Shown here: positions 50,020 through 59,704 of the stretch, one piece after another | Layout of the letters: every line of letters begins with the position of its first letter | Numbering within the stretch: position 1 is the first letter of the stretch | Source of the DNA: Deferribacteres bacterium | Lineage (GTDB): Bacteria; Zhuqueibacterota; Zhuqueibacteria; Zhuqueibacterales; Geothermadaptataceae | Direction of reading: 5' to 3' | DNA: 64,000 nt | Assembly: GCA_020633675.1 (NCBI GenBank) | Contig: JACKDE010000004.1 | Location: 310,001-374,000, forward strand | Notes under the pieces: model-generated | Seen by the model: the letters and a program-made list of their open reading frames with translations, nothing else | What the model was told of the DNA's origin: nothing | Databases searched by the model: none | Translations under genes and position numbers: made by a program

Positions 50020-52341
50020 TTAGAAGCTGCGCCCGAAAACAAAGTGCGGTTTCCAGCGGCCGGTACGCGCACCGGTTACCGGATCAATATTGTCAAAGCC
50101 GTAAGCATAATCAAAGCCTAACATACCCAGGAGCGGCATAAAGACACGTCCACCAAAGCCAACGGAACGGCGCAAATTGCTGAAATCGGTTTGCTCCAGC
50201 GAGCGCCAGGTGTTGCCAGCTTCAGCGAAAGCCAATGCATAGATCGTCGGGTTCGGTGAAATGGGCAAACGAACCTCGAATGAATATTTGAGCATCACCT
50301 CACCGCCGATGCGTTCTTCCGGCGAAGCACTGTTGTTGAGCGGATCTTCGTAGCCGCGTAGCGGTGTTGAACGCGTCAAACCTTCACCACCCAAAAAGAA
50401 ACGTTCGAGATATGGAATGCGTGCCCGGCTGCCAAAGCCACGAATCACACCCGCTTCAAAATTTGAGCGCAAAACCAGGCTACTGATCAGGGGAGAGAAC
50501 CATTCAGCCTTAAACTGGTGCTTGTGGTAATTGACATTGCCACCAAAGAACGCACCGACGAATTCTGTCGAGAGCGAAAAATTTGATCCGGCTGTCGGGA
50601 ACTCGGCGCGGTTCAGACTGTTGCGGCTGATGATCTGCGTGACGCCACTTGAGGTAATTGGATAATCTTCTTCACGAATAAACGACTGGAATGCCGGAAT
50701 AAAATCCGAAAGATTGGTGCGATCGATGCGATAAATCCAGTCGCCGCGGAAAAAATTGTCCGGCCAACGCAGGCGCCGTCCAATGCGTACACTGCCGCCC
50801 CTCGATTCTTGCTTGTATCCGACATAAGTTGCGTCACGCTTGGTATCGTAAAAACTCAGGCCCAGTAGTGTTGGAGAATTTCGCAACCATGGTTCGGTAA
50901 AGCTGATTTGGAAAGAGCGGAAAAAGCGTCCAAAATTCCAGTCGAAACCAAGGCTCTGACCATTGCCGAACAGATTGTTCATGGCGACGCCGATACTGCC
51001 GATGATTTTATCGCGCTCGCTCCAACCCGCAGACATATTGGCAGTATCCGTCGACTTTTCTTCAACTTCCAACAAGATGTCAATTTGAGATGTATCAACA
51101 GGAATCGGATTCGGATTCACATTGGAAAAGTAATTCAGCACCCACAATTCGCGTGCGCTACGCACCAGAAGTTCGCGGCTGAAAGTTTGCCCCGGCCGAA
51201 CAAACAGTTCGCGTCGAATCACGCGATCCTTGGTTCTGGTGTTACCGACAATATTGATTTTGCGAATCGTTGCTGCGCTGCCTTCGTTGATCAGATAGTT
51301 GATGTTGACTGTATCCTGGCTGGCGAGTTCTTCATTCGGATTGATCTGCGCCCAAATATAGCCTGCATCCCAATAAAGAGTTCCTAATTTTTCCTGAACA
51401 GACTCCTGCAGCTTTTTTAAACTATAGTCATCGCCTTCTTTGTATCCGACTTGTTGCGCCAGTTGCTCATCGGTGAACAGCTTATTGCCTTCAAACGAGA
51501 TATCACCGAAGTAATACTTCTTGCCATCGTTCACCCAAACGTCGATGAACATATCTTTTTTTTCTGGCCCGTAATAGAGAGAATCGCGTACAATTTCGGC
51601 GTCCCGGTAGCCCTTCGAGCGCATAAAGTCGAGAACAAGATTTTTGTCTTCGATAAATTTATCGGGGTCAAAATCTGCTCCGCGCCACCAGGTATCTTCC
51701 TTGGTTTCTTTCATCTGCTTGCGAAGCTTTTTGCTGCTGAACGCTTCGCTGCCGTGAAAGGTGATACGCTGAACCTGGACCTTGTTGTTTTCATGAATTT
51801 TAAATTTGACGTTGACGCGGCTGGTGTCGGTGGGAGACTGCTCGGTGACAGGCTCGATTTCGGCAAGCAGATAACCCTTCTCACGATACAGCTCGAGCAG
51901 TTGCCGTCGCCACTTTGCCACCTGCGATGGACCGACGGACAGGCCACGATAGTAATCCAGCGCTTTGTCGAGATCTTTCTTTTTGACCTTTTTATTGCCC
52001 TGGTACTGGATGGTATCGAGATGTGGGAACTCGGTCACTTTGATAGTGATGTATAGATTATCACCGACTTTATCATCCAGCAAAATCTGAACATCAGAAA
52101 AAATGCGCAATTCCCACAAGGTCTTAATCGCGTTTTGGATATCATCGCCAGTGATAACCGCGCCCTCCGCGAGCCCGGATTGCAATTTGATCAAATTGCC
52201 ATCCACGCTCTCGTTGCCTTCCACCTTAATGGCCATGATTTTGGCTTTGCGCGCACTTCCCTGACCAAAGACAGTGGTTTGCCCAAACAGGCATAGCGCT
52301 ATTGAAATCGCAAATAAATATCTAAAAAACATCAACTTCAT
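50020..52341 (-). CDS. bamA: Outer-membrane protein assembly factor BamA
   Basis: A 773-residue outer-membrane insertase. A signal peptide (about residues 1-26, ending VFGQG) is followed by five POTRA domains to about residue 430 (for example IDVWVNDGKKYYFGDISFEG in POTRA 4) and a 16-strand barrel with a PLRGYEDP loop, equivalent to the VRGF/Y motif, ending in FVFGRSF with a C-terminal Phe. AGGAAA precedes the ATG. It lies between tamB and skp in the envelope cluster. Confidence 0.96.
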   Translation of the reverse strand: MKLMFFRYLFAISIALCLFGQTTVFGQGSARKAKIMAIKVEGNESVDGNLIKLQSGLAEGAVITGDDIQNAIKTLWELRIFSDVQILLDDKVGDNLYITIKVTEFPHLDTIQYQGNKKVKKKDLDKALDYYRGLSVGPSQVAKWRRQLLELYREKGYLLAEIEPVTEQSPTDTSRVNVKFKIHENNKVQVQRITFHGSEAFSSKKLRKQMKETKEDTWWRGADFDPDKFIEDKNLVLDFMRSKGYRDAEIVRDSLYYGPEKKDMFIDVWVNDGKKYYFGDISFEGNKLFTDEQLAQQVGYKEGDDYSLKKLQESVQEKLGTLYWDAGYIWAQINPNEELASQDTVNINYLINEGSAATIRKINIVGNTRTKDRVIRRELFVRPGQTFSRELLVRSARELWVLNYFSNVNPNPIPVDTSQIDILLEVEEKSTDTANMSAGWSERDKIIGSIGVAMNNLFGNGQSLGFDWNFGRFFRSFQISFTEPWLRNSPTLLGLSFYDTKRDATYVGYKQESRGGSVRIGRRLRWPDNFFRGDWIYRIDRTNLSDFIPAFQSFIREEDYPITSSGVTQIISRNSLNRAEFPTAGSNFSLSTEFVGAFFGGNVNYHKHQFKAEWFSPLISSLVLRSNFEAGVIRGFGSRARIPYLERFFLGGEGLTRSTPLRGYEDPLNNSASPEERIGGEVMLKYSFEVRLPISPNPTIYALAFAEAGNTWRSLEQTDFSNLRRSVGFGGRVFMPLLGMLGFDYAYGFDNIDPVTGARTGRWKPHFVFGRSF

Positions 52342-52416
52342 GTATTTTCCTGATTTTTCAAAATGGCTTTAAAATTACAAAAATTAAACTCGAATGTAAA
52401 GCAAAAAGTTCGTGCG

Positions 52417-55400
52417 TTAAAATGGAAACGAGTGCCGTAGCCAGATCCTTTTATCCTCCTTCCACTGCTCAGCCAGTGTACTGTTGTAATCATATTCCAT
52501 CTGCAACAGCAAGGTCGGATTGATACGGTATTCAAATCCGAATGTATGGCGCAGACCGATATTCGGATCGGTATAACCATAGTTGATCGGCCAGGCAGCA
52601 ACTTGCCCCGTGTACAGCAGATACATACGGCTTGACAGATATTTGCCGATTGTCAGTTTAGTGCTGCGAAAGAGCGCCAAAGTGGCTTCAGATTGCACTC
52701 TGCCCTGATTGATTTCGAGAAAATTTCGGGTAAAACGCGAATTCAAACGCACAATATCGAGTCCGAGCGATTTCTCCAGCTGCCGCTCGATCGGCCGCAC
52801 GAATTGCTGAAACAGAACTTTGTCGGTACTGCTGGTCAGTAACTCTGTCGCCTGTCCACGCACGTCGTTCAGCGAAATCCCCAGCACGTCCAACAATTGC
52901 ACACGAGACTGGTCATAGGCCAAAAATTCAATTTGATAATCGGATTCGAGATCGAAATAGATGTCTTCCATTCTGCCTCGGTTGCTTTTGGCGCCAGTCG
53001 TCGGATCCTGTGCATAGAGTTTGAGATAGACGTCCCGACTATAGTTGAGCGAATCCGGTACAGTTGCCCAGGCTTTGCCATACAAGACCGGCTGCAGCTG
53101 GCTGCGATCCCAGGTTGCGCCGAACTGATCGACCCGGAATATCAAATCGAAGTATTCGATATTGCCACGCGTCGACGTGATACTGCCATCGATGCGGAAT
53201 GAGCTTGTGTCCGGCCCGGCGGCATCCTTCAATTCCTTATTGATGTAAGATATCGGCAATTTCATGGCTTGCTGCTTTTCTACTGCGGCAGAGTCAATAG
53301 CGCCATTGCCATTTTGTGCGCGAAATTCATTCGGCGCAACAGAAAGCTCGACGACACCAGGTGTATATCTCGAGGTGTCCAGGGCAATGCCGGTAAAGTG
53401 CAATCTGCTGACTTGATCATCGATACCGATATTGACATACACATTGCTGATGCCGTAATTGATATTGCGAACGTAATTGTTATCCTTGCCCGCAATGGCG
53501 CGAACATCCCACTCCGCATTCATCAGCAGGTTCATGATAATCGGGCTTGGAGGCTCATCCGTTTCCAGGAACGGGTAGGTCACATCTGTATAGTTTAACA
53601 CCACTTCACCACGGAAAAGCGGATGATTCCAGGGCCCCGAGATGGTGAATCCGTATTGCGACTTGAATGGCTCCAGCTTTTGCTGTCCGGCCTGTTCAGA
53701 CGGTTTAATCTCCTGTCCTTTCAACCAGAATCGGCCAACTTCTCCATTTTCCATGATCGTTGGGATATGTAATGGCAATCCCGGAGACTCGGTTTCCAGC
53801 TCCACAATCCCGAGATTCATCCAGTCGTAGTTGATAATAAGCGGCTCCGCTTCGCGGCCATTCTCTGTTTCAATCTCACGATAATTCCGGATCGTGAAGG
53901 GGCTTTTCTCGATTGTGCCTTGGGCCGATTGAATATTGATAAATTCGCCTTCGGTAATGATTTCCGCCGTGATATCTTTGATTTCCTTCGCGATCGGCGG
54001 CATGTTGATTACACCATCGAAAATCTGAATTTTTGAATCCAGCAGCTTCACTTTTTGATATGGTCCGACCAAATTCAAATCGATTTGCCCGATTCCACTT
54101 GTTTGCGTGACAATCGGTGCAACATCAGACAGCAGGCTCAAAAAATTGCCCGTCCCATTTAGGTGCACGCGCATATCATCTTGTTTATTAAAGGGAAACG
54201 TGCCGTCACCCTGCGCTATGAAGTCATCTCCGCGCAAATAAGACACGCGCTTGACATACAAACCCTCGCCGCCGAGATGCGAAACATGCTCACTTTCACC
54301 CGGCACGCCCATATCAAAAGTCAACTCATCAAAATTGAACCAAACAGTTTTACCATTTTTGATCTCGATCAGGCCATAAACCGGAATCGGCCAACTGTCT
54401 CCCCAAAATTGTAAAGCGACATTTGCCTTGCCGGTGAGCACGCTATCCTTCCCGGTGATCACATAAATGATCGAATTGATGTCGAGATTTTGACCGTTAA
54501 GGCGAAAATCAGCCATCCTGGTGGAAACCTGCAGTTCGCCTTTGCCTTGCAAGTAATTTTGATCGTTCTTTTTCAAATCGAAGCGTATCAGCCGCAATAC
54601 ATCATCTTCAAGACTGAGAGACGCGTCTGCTTTGAACACGCCGATCCCGTTAAGATAGCCATCCAAAATCCAGCTATTGATTTGGACATTCGGATTTTCG
54701 AGCGTACCGGCTAATTTAATTTCTCCAAAACCACGCCCCGACATCTTGGGCACGCCTTTGTCGTTTTTGCTGACCAAACGTTCTATCTCGACATTTTGAA
54801 ACTTGATATCGCCCACTATAGCACGCTCATCAAACAGCTCGATCTTGAGATTGCCATCCAGCCAGCGCTCATTCCCGAGACGATGAAACACCAGGAAACT
54901 GTCGGAATACGCGGCTGAAAAGCTGGTCGAAAACCAATTGGTCAGAGCCGGATAGATGCTGAGGGTGCCTTCGATCTGCTTTTGCCTGCTTTCAAAATCT
55001 TTTACAGTAAATGTCGATGAAAACTCTGGCACCCCTTCAGCATCGGCTTTTCTTGAATAGCCAAGCAGGTGTAGCTGTACCTGAGCAGCGATTCCGTCCA
55101 GCCTCGCGTCCAGGCGGTAGCGCGAACTCAGCGTGGATATCACCGGCATGTCGAAAACACCACCCAGGCTGGTCAAATTCTCAATATTGAGCGAATAAAC
55201 CATGCTGCTATTGATACCGTCGACGATACCATTCACTGCAAAATCATCATTCGCCGCTTTTGACTGAAAAGTCAGATTCCATTTTTCGACGTCAAAGTTG
55301 CCGCGCAGATCAAGCTTTTTCTTATTCGGGCCTTCCAAATCGAAGGCGAACTTGCCATTTACCAGCGGTGCCTGCAGCGAGCCTTTAATCTCGGTTAGCG

Positions 55401-56778
55401 CAGTGCCGGTCGTGATCGGCATATCAAATTGAAAAAGCGCCTGCAGGCTTTTGGTGAAATCTCCTTCAGCCACAAAAGTCCCGGAAACCAAATCTTGCTT
55501 GTCGCCAAACTGCAAGCTGCCCCAGCCCTGGACAGCGCTGTCAAAATTCTTTGCCACGAATTCGCGAACAGTGCATTTCGCATCGCGGAAGTCCAGGTCG
55601 ACATGCAAGTCGGTCAGTTCCTGACTTGCCAGCCTCAAAGATGGAGCTACAAAATCACCCTCAAAGACAGGATTTCTCAAGTCGCCGCTTAAGGCAATTT
55701 TGAGTTGGCCATTGCCGGAAATCGGCATATGCGAAGCCGGGGAAAAAGTGGATACAAACTTTTTCAGATCAAAGGCTTGCGAGCTAATCTGGATGTCAAT
55801 CCCTGGCTGCAAAAGTCCGCTAACGCTCCCATTCAACTGCGTTGGCGAACCGTTGAGCAAGAAACTGCTTTCCGAAAACCGAATGTTTTCATCTTCGATA
55901 TTTGCGTGAACATTAACTTGATCAAAAACGATATTTTCATTCCTTAAGCGCAGGCGTCCCTCGGTAAAGGCTAAATCTCCGTGCACAGACAGGCCATTTT
56001 TCGCATCGTTTTGAAAGATGCGGATTTCGCCGCTCGCCACACCATCTTCAAACATGATATATGGCAAGTCCGCCGAAAGCATTTCCCGATTTGCACGATA
56101 GGCGGGCAAGGTCACCACCAGTGAATCCAAACGGTTTTCCTGATAATCCAGCGAAGCATGCAACACGACATACTGCTTAGAGTTATCAAAATTCCCTGCA
56201 AGACTGGCTTGTGCTTTTCCAGTTGGCAGGGCTTGTGCCGAGCCGTTAATGCCTTCCAACAGCCTTTGCGATTCGCCGGAGTCGAGATTTTTGCGAAATA
56301 ACTCCCCATTGGCGATTTCGATAAAACGGATATAATGCGAATACGTGGATATAGACTGCAGGATGGGCTCTAAAGTTTTAGACGGATCCATTTCAGTCAA
56401 AGAAACAGAGTCTTGCCGGGAAGGTGAATGGCAAATCGTGATACGGGGCTTGTTGATCAGAGTCACCTGGTCGATTTTGCTCAACTGAAATCCGCCGGAG
56501 AAAAACGATTTCCAATCGAAAGCCAAATCGATGTTCTCCACCCAGAGCTCGACAGCATGGCTTGGAGGGATAAAAGTGATGTCTCGCAGACGCAGCACAC
56601 CCCAATCGAGCGAGACCTGCTGAATGGAGAGCTGATCTTGCAACTCGTGCTCGAGCCGCTCTTTGACTGAGTCGGCAATTTTCGAATTTACGCTGAACAG
56701 TCTCCATGCATGATAGACAATCAAAAGACTGAACAGCATTAAAAAGCTACTGATGAGCAGTAGATGGCGTTTTTTCAT
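52417..56778 (-). CDS. tamB: TamB-like translocation and assembly module protein (AsmA-like/DUF490)
   Basis: A 1453-residue protein anchored by one N-terminal membrane helix (LLLISSFLMLFSLLIVYHAW). Very long beta-rich AsmA-like repeats follow, then a C-terminal DUF490/TamB region (SLNYSRDVYLKLYAQDP, LLDVLGISLNDVRGQATELL, FVRPIERQLEKSLGLDIVRL) that finishes in a Phe (WLRHSFPF). The family forms a hydrophobic groove spanning the periplasm, linked to outer-membrane phospholipid transport and protein assembly. It starts 6 bp after uppS and is followed directly by bamA. No tamA is present, so BamA may be its outer-membrane partner, as proposed for other phyla. Confidence 0.9.
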   Translation of the reverse strand: MKKRHLLLISSFLMLFSLLIVYHAWRLFSVNSKIADSVKERLEHELQDQLSIQQVSLDWGVLRLRDITFIPPSHAVELWVENIDLAFDWKSFFSGGFQLSKIDQVTLINKPRITICHSPSRQDSVSLTEMDPSKTLEPILQSISTYSHYIRFIEIANGELFRKNLDSGESQRLLEGINGSAQALPTGKAQASLAGNFDNSKQYVVLHASLDYQENRLDSLVVTLPAYRANREMLSADLPYIMFEDGVASGEIRIFQNDAKNGLSVHGDLAFTEGRLRLRNENIVFDQVNVHANIEDENIRFSESSFLLNGSPTQLNGSVSGLLQPGIDIQISSQAFDLKKFVSTFSPASHMPISGNGQLKIALSGDLRNPVFEGDFVAPSLRLASQELTDLHVDLDFRDAKCTVREFVAKNFDSAVQGWGSLQFGDKQDLVSGTFVAEGDFTKSLQALFQFDMPITTGTALTEIKGSLQAPLVNGKFAFDLEGPNKKKLDLRGNFDVEKWNLTFQSKAANDDFAVNGIVDGINSSMVYSLNIENLTSLGGVFDMPVISTLSSRYRLDARLDGIAAQVQLHLLGYSRKADAEGVPEFSSTFTVKDFESRQKQIEGTLSIYPALTNWFSTSFSAAYSDSFLVFHRLGNERWLDGNLKIELFDERAIVGDIKFQNVEIERLVSKNDKGVPKMSGRGFGEIKLAGTLENPNVQINSWILDGYLNGIGVFKADASLSLEDDVLRLIRFDLKKNDQNYLQGKGELQVSTRMADFRLNGQNLDINSIIYVITGKDSVLTGKANVALQFWGDSWPIPVYGLIEIKNGKTVWFNFDELTFDMGVPGESEHVSHLGGEGLYVKRVSYLRGDDFIAQGDGTFPFNKQDDMRVHLNGTGNFLSLLSDVAPIVTQTSGIGQIDLNLVGPYQKVKLLDSKIQIFDGVINMPPIAKEIKDITAEIITEGEFINIQSAQGTIEKSPFTIRNYREIETENGREAEPLIINYDWMNLGIVELETESPGLPLHIPTIMENGEVGRFWLKGQEIKPSEQAGQQKLEPFKSQYGFTISGPWNHPLFRGEVVLNYTDVTYPFLETDEPPSPIIMNLLMNAEWDVRAIAGKDNNYVRNINYGISNVYVNIGIDDQVSRLHFTGIALDTSRYTPGVVELSVAPNEFRAQNGNGAIDSAAVEKQQAMKLPISYINKELKDAAGPDTSSFRIDGSITSTRGNIEYFDLIFRVDQFGATWDRSQLQPVLYGKAWATVPDSLNYSRDVYLKLYAQDPTTGAKSNRGRMEDIYFDLESDYQIEFLAYDQSRVQLLDVLGISLNDVRGQATELLTSSTDKVLFQQFVRPIERQLEKSLGLDIVRLNSRFTRNFLEINQGRVQSEATLALFRSTKLTIGKYLSSRMYLLYTGQVAAWPINYGYTDPNIGLRHTFGFEYRINPTLLLQMEYDYNSTLAEQWKEDKRIWLRHSFPF

Positions 56779-56784
56779 GAAAAT

Positions 56785-57579
56785 TCACTTACGAATCAGT
56801 GATTTTTCTTCAAGCTGTTCGCTGACCCTGCCAAAGCGCCGTTCTCGTTTTTGATAGGCGCTAATCGCATTGAAAAATTCCAATTTTCGGAATTCGGGCC
56901 AAAACAAGCTGGAAACATAAATTTCAGTATAAGCCAATTGCCATAGCAAAAAATTGCTGATGCGAAACTCGCCACTGGTGCGGATCAGCAAATCCGGATC
57001 GGGCAAGTTCGCCGTATACATTCGGCTCGCAATCAAGTGCTCATCTACATCAGCCGGCGTAATTTTGCCGGCAATCGCTTCCGCAACGATGCTTTTTACA
57101 GCGTCGATCATTTCACGACGGCTGCTGTAGCTAAGCGCCAAATTGAGCGTCAGGCCCGTATTGTTGCGCAGCGCATTGATAGCATGCTGCAGGCCCTGAC
57201 GCGGCAAGAAAGGCAAATCTTCAAGGTGCCCCAATGTTTGCAACTTAACATTGTTCTGCTTTAATTCTGCCAACTCTTCCCTGATGGTTTCCAACAGCAA
57301 TTTCATCAGGGCGCTGACTTCAGTTTGAGGACGTTTCCAGTTTTCGGTGGAAAAGGTATATAGTGTCAGAAATTGAATGTCCAGCTCGCCGGCAGCACGA
57401 ACTATCTCTCTCACCGATTTGATGCCCTCGCGGTGTCCTTCAACGCGCGGCAGTTGACGTTGTTTCGCCCAGCGGCCATTCCCGTCCATTATAATTGCGA
57501 CATGCGCAGGAATTTTGCCATCATCAAGGATTTGTTTTTTAACAAAATCTGCCTGTTTTTTCTGATCCGCCTGACTCAT
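56785..57579 (-). CDS. uppS: Undecaprenyl diphosphate synthase
   Basis: A cis-prenyltransferase making the C55 carrier for peptidoglycan and O-antigen. The 264-residue protein has the catalytic Asp motif HVAIIMDGNGRWAKQR, STENWKRP, ALSYSSRREM, and the C-terminal DLLIRTSGEFRISNFLLWQLAYTE. I start at 57579 (MSQADQKK); an in-frame TTG eight codons earlier is also possible. It heads the minus-strand envelope cluster. Confidence 0.95.
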   Translation of the reverse strand: MSQADQKKQADFVKKQILDDGKIPAHVAIIMDGNGRWAKQRQLPRVEGHREGIKSVREIVRAAGELDIQFLTLYTFSTENWKRPQTEVSALMKLLLETIREELAELKQNNVKLQTLGHLEDLPFLPRQGLQHAINALRNNTGLTLNLALSYSSRREMIDAVKSIVAEAIAGKITPADVDEHLIASRMYTANLPDPDLLIRTSGEFRISNFLLWQLAYTEIYVSSLFWPEFRKLEFFNAISAYQKRERRFGRVSEQLEEKSLIRK

Positions 57580-57868
57580 TCTTTTCGCATGCCTTACACT
57601 CAATAAAATTTCATGTTCAAGTCCGAAAAATACCGTAAATGCGAAGAAAAGTCAAGCTAAATCCTGAATGCAACGCCACTCAAAAGTGTTCCAAAAAATA
57701 TTGAAAATATTGAAATTCCGTCAATCTCAATAAAGTTTAGTCACATTTATTGGAAATGGCGATAACATTGTTACATTTGAGACCGTATCAAACTATCAAA
57801 TTGTGTGCGTGCCGGTCGCGCGCCAATGACCACTCTTTTAATTTCATCGAGCTACAGGAGGTAGTTAA

Positions 57869-58078
57869 ATGAAACGCTTTCAAACCGCTGATTTTGATCA
57901 TCTCGAAATCCTGCCACCATCTTCTACTGCACTCAAGGAAAAGGTAGACTGCATTCTCAACCAGTCTCTTTCGTACAGCGCAGCAGTTGCAAGTTTCGAT
58001 CCACAAACAGGCACCTATCGGATTGTTCTTCAGGGCACACTCCCCGACCGGGCGCGCTTACAACAGCATGCCGCCTAG
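57869..58078 (+). CDS. Small protein of unknown function with a strong ribosome binding site
   Basis: A 69-residue protein starting MKRFQTADFDHLEILPPSS. I do not recognise the family. It has no signal peptide or membrane segment; a central helix (STALKEKVDCILNQSLSY) and a hydrophobic strand (GTYRIVLQGTL) are plausible. The evidence that it is real is a perfect AGGAGG (57856-57861) placed 7 nt before the ATG, and an isolated plus-strand position with 260 bp of non-coding sequence upstream. It stands between the start of uppS and the end of the DUF2851 gene. Confidence 0.65.
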   Translation: MKRFQTADFDHLEILPPSSTALKEKVDCILNQSLSYSAAVASFDPQTGTYRIVLQGTLPDRARLQQHAA

Positions 58079-58249
58079 GCAAGCTGCCTTTTCCCTGGCA
58101 AAGATGTATGGCCAATCTCTGTACGATGACGAACGATAATGAAAATTTTTCCTGTTTCGGAATCGGCGAGATCACTGAGGCTTAATCCCGCACTTACGCT
58201 TTCGAAAGCATCTGTTCAGTTTGGAGCATAAGCGCTATTGCTTATCATG

Positions 58250-59650
58250 CTAAGATGGGCAATCCTTTGCCAGGTTTAGGCAGGCTTCACACTTCAGGGA
58301 TGCGCAATAATTTTTGTGCAGGTGAATGAGACCTTGTTGGAATTCCGAGCCGCCCGGTACCGTATAGCCTTCAGCTGCACCGGCAAACAATTGTTGCTGC
58401 ATCTTGCGGGTGATTTGGTTGCTCTGCAGTTTTGGAAAGGCTGAATAGACCTCTGCCACGCTGTTCGATAAGCTGGCAGAGGCGGTCTCTTTTGCAAAAA
58501 GCTGAATGATCGGCAAAACGACATTGACAATCATGGCGTCTGCCGTTTTATCACCCAGCAATGCGCCGGTTTGCTGAAAGGTGTGAGGAGTCAGTCTGCT
58601 GCGAAAATCGTAATAATGCAGCCAGAATCCGCTCGGCGCGACGGTAAACACGTGCCGCAATGCCTTGATTGTCTCTCCAGCTTTTGCACTCCCTGCTGAA
58701 AACAGTCCCACCAGCATTTCCAGCATTCCGTTTCCATAAAATTTTTGGATGAGCTCAACAAGTGCTGCAATGCGGCGAGTTGGAAAATTCTGCGGACGCA
58801 AACGAAAAAATTGCCAGGCAGCCTCGGGCATTGGTTGGATTTGCAATGTGTGCTGCAAATGCTGCCATAATATATGCCGCGGCGCCAAATAGGCCCTGAT
58901 TTCAGCATCGCATTCTCCGGCTTCCGCAGGCTTGAGCAAACCGGCCGCACCAAAAAGCAATGCCGATATGACCACACGCGGCGACTCGATGCGCCGATGA
59001 TGTAACTCATTAAAAATCAAATCGATTGGCACGAGTTCTGCAAGTTGCAAAAACGGTTTTTGATTTTTGGAGTACCCCAAGGCTTCGCACAATCCGCGAT
59101 ACAGAAGTTGATCCCAGGAAATTGTGTCGATCAGTTCACGCATGCGGGCCGTCTTTTCATTAAGTCGCATTCGTCCCGCAGCATACACAGTGCGTGTTCT
59201 TTTTGCCCATTTGCGCTTGGCAAGCGGGCAAAAGGCCAGCGCCAGGCTTTCGTTCTGGATCGGAGCCGATGATTTAGCCAAAGCCAGTTCATCGGCCGGT
59301 ACAAAAAGCTGCAAGATTTCTCTGCCATTTTCACAAGTCAGCTCGTTCTGCTTGGCACCAAGCTCCAGGGCAACGTGCAGGATAACCTGATTGTAAGCCG
59401 GGTCGGTGTGGTGCCCGTGGGCAAACCAGTCGCGTGCGTTTACGTGTATTTCCACATCGCCCCTGTAAAGCTTGTTGTCGATTTTGACGACGGCGCCAAT
59501 AAAATCAGGCCCGGCGTCGCGGTTGTACTTTCCACGATGAATGATTTCGATTTGGTGTTTGCTGGATGTCAGCAGCAGGCGGGTGAAGTAGCGCGACTTC
59601 TGCCAAAATGCATGCAAGCGCTGCTCTGAGATTTGCAGTTTTTTTGCCAT
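58250..59650 (-). CDS. DUF2851 family protein
   Basis: A 466-residue cytoplasmic protein of the DUF2851 family, common in Bacteroidota and relatives, function unknown. The N-terminal third carries HRGKYNRDAGPDFIGAVVK, then RGDVEIHVNARDWFAHGHH and VILHVALE, a spacing reminiscent of PD-(D/E)XK nucleases (inference). The C-terminus ends in a small cysteine cluster (YCASLKCEACLNLAKDC). The start ATG at 59650 has GGGGGA upstream; a frame extending 16 codons further is not conserved-looking. It lies downstream of the PQQ-propeller lipoprotein on the same strand. Confidence 0.85.
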   Translation of the reverse strand: MAKKLQISEQRLHAFWQKSRYFTRLLLTSSKHQIEIIHRGKYNRDAGPDFIGAVVKIDNKLYRGDVEIHVNARDWFAHGHHTDPAYNQVILHVALELGAKQNELTCENGREILQLFVPADELALAKSSAPIQNESLALAFCPLAKRKWAKRTRTVYAAGRMRLNEKTARMRELIDTISWDQLLYRGLCEALGYSKNQKPFLQLAELVPIDLIFNELHHRRIESPRVVISALLFGAAGLLKPAEAGECDAEIRAYLAPRHILWQHLQHTLQIQPMPEAAWQFFRLRPQNFPTRRIAALVELIQKFYGNGMLEMLVGLFSAGSAKAGETIKALRHVFTVAPSGFWLHYYDFRSRLTPHTFQQTGALLGDKTADAMIVNVVLPIIQLFAKETASASLSNSVAEVYSAFPKLQSNQITRKMQQQLFAGAAEGYTVPGGSEFQQGLIHLHKNYCASLKCEACLNLAKDCPS

Positions 59651-59704
59651 TGATCCCCCACTAAAATGATATAGATATATTTGTAAAAATGCTGTCAACG
59701 AAGG

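Noticed and set aside
58228..58245. Hairpin ATAAGC/GCTTAT as terminator of the small 57869-58078 gene
   Set aside because: Weak AT-rich stem with no T tract, directly at the end of the convergent DUF2851 gene; too little to call.
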